A stretch of 64,000 nucleotides of DNA from Clostridiaceae bacterium (GTDB lineage: Bacteria; Bacillota; Clostridia; Lachnospirales; Lachnospiraceae): assembly GCA_009911065.1 (NCBI GenBank), contig QXWR01000021.1, positions 23,261 to 87,260 on the forward strand, given 5' to 3'. The first letter of the stretch is position 1. Each line of letters starts with the position of its first letter. Both the position numbers and the translations under genes were made by a program. Below the pieces are notes generated by a model. The model did no database searches. It had not been told where the DNA came from and saw only the letters and a list, made by a program, of their open reading frames with translations. Below, piece by piece: positions 37,893-48,600 of this stretch.

Positions 37893-39215
37893 ATGGAGGA
37901 TTTTAACCAGAAAAACACAGAACGGGAACCAAACACATTTACCATTTACCAGCTAAAGGACGGGGAGGCTCTCCATTACCACCGGTTTGAGCCTTTGGAA
38001 CGGCTGGAAAAGTCCGGGCTTTCCGTGGAGCCGGATAATTACAGCCAGGTTTACACCGCCCTGCTGCCGGAGGGCGGCTCTGCCCAGGATAAGCTGAACC
38101 AGATTTATGAGCAGTTTAACCTCCGCCACCCGGCGGATTTTAAGGGGCACAGCCTTTCCGTGTCCGACATTGTGGTATTCCATGAAAATGGCAGGGACAC
38201 GGCCCACTATGTAGACCGGTTCGGGTTTCAGGAAGTGCCCCAGTTCATCGCCCAGGAGCCGGGCCGGTTCCGCTATTACATTACCCAGGAAGCCATGAAT
38301 ATCGGCACTTACCCCTACATGGGGCCAACGGACGTGACCAGGTTCACCGCCAGACCCCACAAGTATGAGCAGGGCACGGTGGAGGCTTTTGGCTACGTGG
38401 AATATCCTGGCCCTCTGTCACCGGAACAGTCCCGGTCATACGCCCTTACCCCGGCTGCCGCCAATGAGAATTATCTTAAAAACGCCGAGATGTCTATGGA
38501 AGCCAACACCAACATGATTGACGGAATCCTGAACAACCTGCCGGAACAAAAGCAGGAGCCGGAGGATTTGCGGGAGCCGGAAGTCTTTCCCGTGGAGCCA
38601 GTGAGCCGGTTTAAACGCCACATCGAGCCGGGAGAGATCACCCCGGAGCAGCTGATTATCAAAGGCGGCATTGTCCTCACCCCCTGCGCCTCCAACCCGG
38701 AATATTACGAATCCACAAACCGGAACGTGGCAGGCCGGTACATTGACGCCCGGATCTATGAAGTGGCAGGGCGGAACAAAAGGGGAAAGCCTACGGCCTT
38801 TCGTGTGGCCGAGGGCGCAGCCGTGGAAAATCCCCTGGAACCGGCTGGCAAGATGATCGGGATCGCCCAATCCGGCGGGATCGTCTGCGGCCTGGTGGAG
38901 AAATATGAGATGGAGGGCTTTGTCCTGGCGGACAAGACGGTGCTGCTTGAAAAGGAACGTGACGCCCACGGAAACTACTACGCCGGTATCAGTCTGGACG
39001 GCATGATGTTAAAGCTGCCGAAGATGTACGCCGCTGTCACCGATGAAAAGGGAAAAGTCCTGGCTTTCCGGGAAATGCGGGAGAAGGATTTTTCCAGGGA
39101 GGAGCCTCCTAAGAAGGTGGAGAAAAAGCCCTCTATCCGGGAGCAGCTTGGGAAAAAAGTGAGCGAGAAACCGGAGTTAAAGCCGCCCGCCAAACAGAAA
39201 AGCCATGAGAGGTGA
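37893..39215 (+). CDS. YodL/DUF4316 domain protein
   Basis: A 440-residue soluble protein. The N-terminal domain (about 15-115) is YodL-like (FTIYQLKDGEALHYHRFEPLERL ... LSVSDIVVFHENG). A DUF4316-type segment (YLKNAEMSMEANTNMIDGILNNLP) and a C-terminal beta-rich domain follow. These proteins are conserved between topB and the giant helicase of Tn1549-type ICEs; their function is unknown. It starts 3 bp after topB with GGAGTAAGGC as RBS context. Confidence 0.75.
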   Translation: MEDFNQKNTEREPNTFTIYQLKDGEALHYHRFEPLERLEKSGLSVEPDNYSQVYTALLPEGGSAQDKLNQIYEQFNLRHPADFKGHSLSVSDIVVFHENGRDTAHYVDRFGFQEVPQFIAQEPGRFRYYITQEAMNIGTYPYMGPTDVTRFTARPHKYEQGTVEAFGYVEYPGPLSPEQSRSYALTPAAANENYLKNAEMSMEANTNMIDGILNNLPEQKQEPEDLREPEVFPVEPVSRFKRHIEPGEITPEQLIIKGGIVLTPCASNPEYYESTNRNVAGRYIDARIYEVAGRNKRGKPTAFRVAEGAAVENPLEPAGKMIGIAQSGGIVCGLVEKYEMEGFVLADKTVLLEKERDAHGNYYAGISLDGMMLKLPKMYAAVTDEKGKVLAFREMREKDFSREEPPKKVEKKPSIREQLGKKVSEKPELKPPAKQKSHER

Positions 39216-39219
39216 GGCC

Positions 39220-39501
39220 ATGAACGTGACAAAATATGAGCAAGAAACTATTATCCTCTTTAATGAGCAGGAGGCCGCCGCCACGATCTACACCTACAAT
39301 ACCGGCTTGCAGCGCACTCTCATCTCCTTGTGCGGAAGCCACCCGGCCCAGGTGCGGCAGACCGAGGACAACAAGATTGGGGCGCTGACCTTTGAACTTC
39401 CCAAGAAGTGGGTCAAAGTATCCCCGCCCAGGGCGCTGTCGGAGGCCCAGAAGAAAGTGCTGGAAGATATGAACCGGAAGAACCGGGAGCGCCGGAAATA
39501 A
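39220..39501 (+). CDS. Small conserved ICE protein (93 aa)
   Basis: The start at 39220 follows GAGGTGAG with 3-4 nt; the upstream ATG at 39205 overlaps the previous gene. The product has a strand-rich N-terminus (ETIILFNEQEAAATIYTYNTGL) and a motif WVKVSPPRALSEAQKKVLEDMN at the C-terminus. The latter recurs in small ICE proteins located just before the giant helicase. The function is unknown. The next 140 bp (39502-39643) hold no gene. Confidence 0.65.
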   Translation: MNVTKYEQETIILFNEQEAAATIYTYNTGLQRTLISLCGSHPAQVRQTEDNKIGALTFELPKKWVKVSPPRALSEAQKKVLEDMNRKNRERRK

Positions 39502-39643
39502 CATTTATGTGGCCGACAAAATAACAGACTACACAACTCCCATTACCAAGCAGCTTGTTACCCCACAATCACCTATCCATAAACCACCCGGAATTTGCCC
39601 ACCCAGCAGGTTCCGGGTTTTTTCGTCTGAAAGGAGGTCAACT

Positions 39644-42600
39644 ATGGCAGACAGATGGTTTACGCACATCTCCGAACTGGCAAAGCAGGCCCAGCAGGAA
39701 GTCACCAGATCGCCGGAACAATGGCAGAAATTCTTAACTACCGCTTCCCGCTTTTACAAAAGTTATAGCTTTGACGACCAGCTTCTAATCTATATCCAGC
39801 GCCCGGACGCCACGGCCTGCGCCGACATGGAAACCTGGAACGGCAAAATGCGCCGCTGGGTCAACGCCGGCTCCAACGCTATCGGCTTAATCCGCAAGGG
39901 AACCGGCGGCAGGCCCTATATTCAGAATGTTCATGACGTTTCCGATACCCACCGGGTCAGGGGCGGCAAAGACCCCTGGCTCTGGAACATGGAGGAATCT
40001 TATCACGCCCCGGTAGTGGAGCGTCTGGCGAAAGCCTTTGACATTCCCGGAACCGGCAGCCTGGGCGACACGGTCATGGAGGCTGCCGCCCGTGTGGTGG
40101 AGGACAGCTACGGGGAATACCTCCGTGACCTGCACTATGAGGTGGAGGACAGCTTTTTAGAGGAACTGGACGACCAGAACATCGACCTTATCTTCCGTGA
40201 CACCTTAAAAGCCAGCGTCCAATATGCGGCCCTGACCCGCTGCGGCCTGGACGCCTCCCTCTACCTAGACACGGAGGACTTAGGGGGCGTGGTGAATTTC
40301 AACAACGTGGGAACCCTGGCCTGCCTGGGAACCGTCACCGCCCAGGCCAGTCGTGCCGTCTTAATGGAGGTAGGCGAGGCCGTCAGGCTTGCCCAGCTTG
40401 AGCAGACAAGGCAGGCGCAGAAAGGGCTTGCCAAAAACCAGGAGATCGCCTATAATGAAAACAGGAACTTTAGCACTTTAAAGCATGAAAGGAGAAAAGA
40501 ACATGAACAATCTGACCTACACCAACCGGAACGGATACCTGATACCCAATCTCGTGATGGACAGCAGGGAGGGAGAACCGGAAACCCTGACCCGTTTTGG
40601 CAGGGCCAGGGAGAAATACCTGATGGAACACCGGAAAGCCCTTTACACCAGCCTGCTTTTGAAGGGAACCCTGTGGAGCCACTTGACGGAGATCGACCAG
40701 GCAGCCAACGAACAGATGGACAGCCTGACGGCGGAACTGGCGGCCAGCGAGGGCGTGACGGAGAAGCTGAAAGCGGAGAATCAAATGGCCTGGGTGGGCC
40801 AGATGAACAATATCCGCCAGAGAGCCGAGGAGATCATCATGACGGAACTGATCTACAGCTAAATACGGAGCCGGAAACGGCCAGACCAGAAGCGGTGGGC
40901 ATTGGGCCTGCCGTTTCCCCGTCTTTGGAAATGACTGTGGAAATGGAAGGGCCATTTTCCGACACGTCCTATACCCAGCTTTCTTTATTCCCCACGGTGG
41001 AGGAACAAGTGGAACGTATCGCCCAGACGGTAAGGGAGGAAATTGCCCCTCCGGTTTCCCTTGGAGGGGTGGTGCCGGAGCAGGCGGTAGAGAGAATCTT
41101 ATCCGCCGGAACCAATGACCCGGCTGGTGCGCTGCGGATTTATGCCCAATACCAGGCCGGTGTGGAAGCCGGGGAAATGGCGGCTTCTTTACGGCAGGAG
41201 TTTGGTCGAGGGGGACGTGGCTTTACCATTGACGGCGTTTCCTATGCCCTGTGGTTTGATAAGGGCGGGATTGCCGTAAACAGCGGCAAGAGTGCCCGGT
41301 ATGACCGGGAAAGCCTGCGCTTATCCTGGACAGAGGCAGAGAGCCGTATCCGCCGCCTGGTGGAAAGCGGCAGCTACCTCTCCCCGGAACGTGCCGCAAA
41401 GACCTGGGACAATGAGGCCCACGAACTGGCGAAAAGCCTCTGGTATCTGCGGCAGGAGTTTGGCGGGCCGGCGCTGGAAGCCGGGCTTCTCCCCCTGGTG
41501 AATGAGGTTTGCCTGGAACGGAATGGATTCCCGGAAGCAACAAAAAAGCTGGAAACCATGCTGCAATCCCCAGAAAAGACAGCCGGCCTTGTGGAAGAAA
41601 TGCGTGGACTTTGCGCCGCATACGTCGAAAACCCGGATATCCTCCGGTTCCACTTCCACCGCCCCCTTGCTGTGCTGAAGCGGCTGGAACGGCTCCAGAC
41701 TTCCATAAAGGTATTCCCGTTGACGGAAGGGTTTCGGGAGGAGCGCCCCGCTTTCATTACCGAGGACGAGGTCGATGAGGCGATTGCCCCAGGAGGCAGC
41801 TATTCGGACAGCAAGCTGGCGGCTTATGTGTTTTTCCAGAATCACCCTGGCAGGAAAGAACGACAGGAGTATTTAAAGGAATCCTTTGGCATTGGCGGGG
41901 GCGGCAGCCTGATCCGGGACACCTGGCATGACGCAAAGGGGTTCAAACTGAAAAGAACCTTTGAGGAGCCATACGCCGAGAGCGTGTTAAACTGGAACCA
42001 GGTGGAGCGCCGCATGGATAGAATGATGGAAACCGGACGTTTCCTGACGCCAAAGGATCAGGCACGTTTCCCGGAGTATGAGAAATTTATTCTCTCCCGT
42101 GATGTCAACGCCTTTTTCTATTATGGGGCAAAGGAACAGCGGCCTTATGAGGAACCGGACTTCGGGAAGGGCTGGGAAATTGTCCGCAAATGGCTTGACG
42201 ACCCAGCCCAGGTGGATACCCTGCTCTCTGTGATGAAGGACGGTTTACAGTCCATGGCTGTGGGGCAGCGTGGCTATGAGGTATGCGTCAACGCTTATGA
42301 CAGCCTCTCCGCTTACAAAGACGGAACCTATTCCCTCCTTGGCCGCCCTGAGCCTGCTCCCGCAAAAGAAGCGGAAAATAAGGCAAAGAAAAAGGAGTCC
42401 CACAAAAATCAGGAAAAGCAGCCGCCGGTAAGCCGTGAAAAACACCCCCAGGACGCCGCCAAGTCCACTCTTAACCGGTTAAAAAGCCAAAGCCGGAAAC
42501 AGACGAGGGAGGAACACACCGGCCAGCTTGCTTTTGATTTCTCCGGCGGCACGGTTTCCACCGAGGAAAAAGTGGTCGCAAAAACCATGGCGGAGCAGGA

Positions 42601-45600
42601 AACGGCCCGCCCTACCCTCCGTGACCTTTATCACCAGTACCAGCCCATGGTGCTGTCCCAGGTATTTGAGGACAGCGCCTTTTTTCATGCCCTTAAAAAC
42701 TCTGACGAGCAGAATCTTCTCCTGGAATGTGACGCCGCTATCCGGCGGGCCGTCCTTTCCCTGGGGGAAACGGAACTGACCAAAGCCTATTTTGACACGC
42801 CCCAGTTTCATGACCGGCTGCACCGGGAAATCCTTGACGAAGCAAAGAACAGCCTTGCCCAGAATCCAAAGCGGCTTTATGAAGCAGTCTTGCCGGAACT
42901 GGTGGAAATGGTAAAGCAAAGTGAGATTTATCCTTTCCTCCGTGACCGGGATACGGACGTGCTGGAGGCACAGAGGGAACTTTATACAGAGGTTGATAAC
43001 CTGCTGGCAGGCTTAAAGGACAAACGCCCCGCCCTCCATGAAGCCTACACCACCCTGCCGGATTTCCGGGAGTATCTGGTGGAGGATATTTTAGAGCGCA
43101 CCTACCAGGACGTGACAGTAGACAGCCGTACCAGCGTGGAGCAGCATGAAAAGGAAGCAAATGCCCCGGCATGGGTGAGGGACGGCGAAAAGACAACGCT
43201 GTCGGGAGAAACAGCGGAACCAGAAAAAACAGAGAAACCAGGGAGCGCCGATGAGCCGGAAAAGGCTGAGGAACCAGGGAACGCTGACGAGCCGGAAGAA
43301 ACCGGGGAATCCATGAACTCTGCACAGCAGGGAAAAGCCGGGAAAATTGGCACAACGTCTAAATCCCAGGAAACCGTTCAGACGGAAGGAAGCACAGCCC
43401 AGGAAGAACCGGAAGCCTCCGGGGAAACCCGTCTTGTCCCCCATATCCATGCTTATAATGCCTTAAAAGAGGCTCACCCGGAGGAACTGGTGGGAATCCA
43501 GAACGGCGGTTACTGTCTGTTTTATGGTGAGGACGCAAAGACGGCCTTTGAGAAAATGCCCGTGTCCTGGCTGCTCCCCGCCGACCTTCCAGGTATTGGG
43601 CAAGTGACCGTGGCGGGAATCCGGGAGGGCTGGCAGGAGGCCGCCGCCCGGTTAAGGGAGGCCGGACAGAACGCCGTTTTCTTTCAGGATAACGGTGAGG
43701 ATTATACCGCCCTGGGCCGCACCCTGGCACTGAAAGAGCCTGACCAGACCGATATACCACGCTTGCCCCAGAAGCCGGAAAATCCTGCCCGTGGCGGTGT
43801 GCCGGAAGGGGAAAAACAGCCCAATCCAGAGCCGAACCTGGTTCCGCTTACGGAGGAATATTTACAGTTAAAGGCACAGCACCCTGGCCATGTGGTCGGC
43901 GTCCGTGTGGACGATCTCTATTTATACTATGGCAAGGACGCCGAAGCCGCCGCAAACGCTCTGGAAAAAAAAGCGATCACCAGGGAGATACCGGGGCTTG
44001 GCAAAACCTTTGTCACTGGTTCCCGCACAAGCTGGCAGGCCCAGGGAGAAAAACTGTTACAGCATGGCAACAGCGCCGTTTTTGCCCGCCCGGAGGGAGA
44101 TACCTACGCCATAGAAAAAGAACTGGAAATTTCCGATTATCTCCCCATAGGGTTTTCGGTGACGGAAGATGGGCGCACTTTTGTCATTGAGAGCGTGGAC
44201 TACGATTTCGGCACGGTCAGCCTCCGTGATGAAACTTTTGCGGGAAGCACCGGCTTTCCCATTTTTCGGAATGAGCCGGTTCCTTATGTGCGGGAACTGG
44301 TAAAGGAGGCGCTGGAGCAGGAACGGGAAGCCCTGCCTTCCGCCGGCCTGACACCAAACATCACCTACCAGGGGCAAGAACCATTCACGCAAAAACCCTT
44401 GGCACCGGAGTCATTGACGCCAGAGCCGTTAAAACCAGAACCAGCGGCAGCACCACCAGAACCGCCCAAAGCAGAAAATTTCCGTATCACTGACCCCGAC
44501 CTTGGGGTGGGCGGGCCGAAAGCAAAGTATCAGGCAAATGTGACCGCTATCCGGCTTTTAAAGGAACTGGAAGCTGCCGGATGGAGCGCCACGCCGGAGG
44601 AGCAAACGATCTTATCCCGGTATGTGGGCTGGGGAGGAATCCCCCAGGCGTTTGACGCCAATGACCAAAAGTGGTTGGCAGAATATACCGAACTAAAAGG
44701 ACTTCTGACCCAGGCGGAATACGAAGCCGCCAGAAGTTCCACCTTAAACGCCCACTACACCTCCCCAGCTATTATTGAGGGGATTTACAAGGCCGTGGAG
44801 CAAATGGGTCTGAATCCCAAAAATCTGCTGGAGCCTTCCATGGGTACGGGGAATTTCCTGGGTATGCTGCCGGATTCCATGAAGGATACCGCCCTCTACG
44901 GCGTGGAACTGGATTCGATTACTGGCAGGATCGCCAGACAGCTTTATCCCCAGGCCCACATCATGGTGGACGGCTTTGAACGGGTGCGTTTCCCTGACAA
45001 TTCCTTTGACCTGGCGGTGGGCAACGTGCCATTTGGCAATTACCAGGTGGCAGACCCCCGGTATGATAAGGAACATTTTTTTATCCATGATTATTTCTTT
45101 GGGAAAACCCTGGACAAAGTGCGCCCTGGAGGTATCGTGGCTTTTATCACCTCCAAAGGAACCCTGGACAAGCCAAACAGCGCCGTCCGGGAATATCTGG
45201 CGGAGCGAGCCGACCTTCTGGGGGCTGTCCGGCTGCCCAACAACGCCTTTTTGCGCAACGCCGGCACGGAAGTCACCAGCGACATTCTGTTTTTGCAGAA
45301 ACGGGAGAACCCGCCGGAACATCTGCCGGACTGGGTGGAGGTTTCCCAGAGCGAGGACAAAATCCCCATAAACAAGTATTTTCTGCGGCACCCGGAAATG
45401 GTCTTAGGAACCATGGTTTTGGAAAGCGGCCCCTATGGGCAGGAAACCGCTTGTAAGCCTCTGCCGGATACGGATTTAAAGGAACAGCTTGCCCAGGCGA
45501 TCACCCACCTGGAAGCCCCTGACCACTCTTTACTCATGCGGGAAATCGAAACGTCCGAACAGCCAGAAGCACCAGAATCTCCCAGGGAGGCCCGCAATTT

Positions 45601-48600
45601 CAGCTACACCCAGGTAGAGGGCAGACTTTACTACAAGGAAGATGAAAGCTTACTTCCGGTATCGGTTCCGGCGGCCACGGAGGAACGTATCCGGGGGATG
45701 ATCGTGCTGCGTGACATTACCCGGAACCTGATTGAAGCCCAGGTGGGCAGCGGCTCGGAAGAAGAAATCAAAACCCTGCAACAGAAACTGAACACCGCCT
45801 ACGACCAGTTCACCGCCAAATACGGCCTGCTGAACAGTACCGGCAACAAGCGTGCCTTTGAGCAGGACAGTTCCTATTGCCTGCTCTGCTCCCTGGAAGT
45901 CTTGGACGAGGACAGGAAACTGGAACGGAAGGCGGATATGTTTTCCAGGAGAACCATTAACCAGGCGAAACGCATTGACCATGTGGACACTCCCACGGAG
46001 GCCCTGGCGGTTTCTATCGGGGAGCGTGCCGGGGTAGACCTTCCCTTTATGGCAGGACTGCTAGACCGGCCTGGGGAGGAGGAAAGGATTGCCGGGGAAC
46101 TCTCCGGGGTGATTTTTAAAAACCCGGAGAAAAGCTACCATGACCCACTGTCCGGCTGGGAAACCGCTGATGAATACCTTTCCGGAAACGTGCGGAAAAA
46201 GCTGGCGGCGGCCAGGGCTGCCACGGAGCGTGACCCCGCTTATGAGGCCAACGTGTCAGCATTGGAAAAATCCCAGCCGAAGGACTTGTCGGCTGCGGAG
46301 ATCGACGTGCGGATCGGGGCCACCTGGATTGACCCGGAGTATTATACCCAGTTTACTTATGAACTGCTAAAGACCCCAAGCTATTTAAGAGGGGACACGA
46401 TTGCCGCCCGCTATTCCTCCGCCACCGGCGAGTGGAACGTCAGCGGCAAGACCCGTGACAGCGCAAACAACACCCTGGCCTATGTGACTTACGGAACCAA
46501 GAGAAAGAACGCCTACGCCATTATTGAGGACAGCTTAAACTTACGTGACTGCCGGGTGTATGACACAATCCATGAGGCGGACGGCACGGAAAAACGGGTA
46601 CTGAACACCAAAGAAACCATGTTGGCCCAGCAAAAGCAGGAAATGGTGCGGGAAGCCTTCAAGTCCTGGGTGTGGAAAGACCCCCAGAGGCGGGAGGCGC
46701 TCTGTGGGAAGTACAATGAGATTTTCAACAGTATTAAGCCCCGTGAGTACGATGGCAGCCATATCCGGTTTACGGGCATGACCCCGGAGATCCACCTGCG
46801 GCCCCACCAGTTGAACGCCGTGGCCCGTATGCTCTACGGCGGCAACAGCCTTTTAGCCCACTGTGTGGGAGCCGGTAAGACCTTTGAGATTATAGCGGCG
46901 GCCATGGAGGGGAAACGACTGGGACTCTGCCGGAAAAACCTGGTGGTGGTTCCCAACCATTTGACGGAACAATGGGGCGCTGATTTCCTTCGCCTCTATC
47001 CGGGAGCCAACATCTTAGTGGCTACCAAGAAGGATTTTGAGCCCCAGAACCGGAAAAAATTCTGTTCCCGTATCGCCACCGGGGATTATGACGCCGTGGT
47101 GATCGGCCACTCCCAGTTTGAAAAAATCCCCCTGTCCCCGGAGCGCCAGAAGGAAATCCTGCGGGATCAGATTGACCAGATCTTAGACGGGATTGCCGAG
47201 GCCAAGGAGCAGAACGGGGAACGCTACACCATTAAGCAGCTGGAAAAATCCCGCAAAAGCCTGGAGGCCAAGCTGCAAAAGCTGAACGACCAGAGCCGCA
47301 AAGATGATGTAGTGACCTTTGAGGAACTAGGGGTTGACAAGCTGTTTGTGGACGAGGCCCACGGCTTTAAGAATCTTTTCCTCACAACGAAAATGCGAAA
47401 TGTGGCGGGGATCGGCCAGTCCGAGGCCCAGAAGTCCAGCGATATGTTCGCCAAGTGCCGGTATCTGGACAGCATTACGGGAGGAAAGGGCGTGGTATTC
47501 GCCACAGGAACCCCGGTGAGCAACTCCATGGTAGAACTTTATACCATGATGAGGTATCTCCAATATGACCTCCTAAAAAGCACCGGCATGGAACACTTTG
47601 ACAGCTGGGCGGCGGCTTTCGGGGAAACGGTGACAGCCCTGGAACTGGCGCCGGAAGGCGGAGGTTTCCGGGCAAAGACAAGGTTCGCCAAGTTCTTCAA
47701 CCTGCCGGAACTCATGGCCATGTGGAAGGAATCGGCGGACATTCAGACGGCGGATCTGTTAAAACTTCCTGTGCCGGACTCGGAAAACCTCACAATCGTC
47801 ACCAAGCCCAGCGAGTTTCAAAAGGAACTGGTAGCCGAACTGGGGGAACGGGCGGAGGACGTAAGAAACCGCCTGGTGGAACCCAGGGACGACAATATGC
47901 TCAAGATTACGTCAGACGGGCGGAAACTGGCCTTAGACCAGCGGCTGGCCTACCCGGAACTGCCGGACGACCCGGAGAGCAAGGTCAACGCCTGCGTAAA
48001 AAACGTGCTGCAAGTCTGGCATGACACCAAGCCCCAGAAAGGGGCGCAGCTGGTTTTCTGCGACCTCTCCACGCCCCATGGGGACGGCTCTTTCAATGTA
48101 TATGACGACATCAAACAAAAGCTGATGGCCCAGGGTGTGCCGCCGGAGCAGGTGGCTTTTATCCATGACGCAAAGACGGACGCCCAGAAAGCGGAGTTAT
48201 TCTCGAAAGTCAGGAAGGGCCAGGTACGTGTCCTCTTAGGCTCTACCTCCAAAATGGGGGCAGGCACCAATGTCCAGACAAAACTTGCGGCCCTCCACCA
48301 TTTGGACTGCCCCTGGCGGCCTGCTGATATCGAGCAGCGTGAAGGGCGTATCCTGCGCCAAGGAAACCAGTTTAAGAGCGTGAAGATTTTTAAGTATGTG
48401 ACGGAAGGAACCTTTGACGCCTACAACTGGGGGCTGATCGAGAACAAGCAGAAATTCATCGGCCAGCTGATGAGTGGCAAGAACCCCTCCCGTTCCTGCG
48501 AGGACGTGGACGAGGCCGCCCTCTCCTATGCGGAGGTGAAAGCCCTGGCCTCCGGCGACCCACGGATTATGGAAAAGACTGATTTAGACGGCCAGGTGAC

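Noticed and set aside
39509..39643. Longer N-terminus of the giant helicase
   Set aside because: No RBS at 39509, whereas AAAGGAGG lies directly before ATG 39644 and the family homology begins there.
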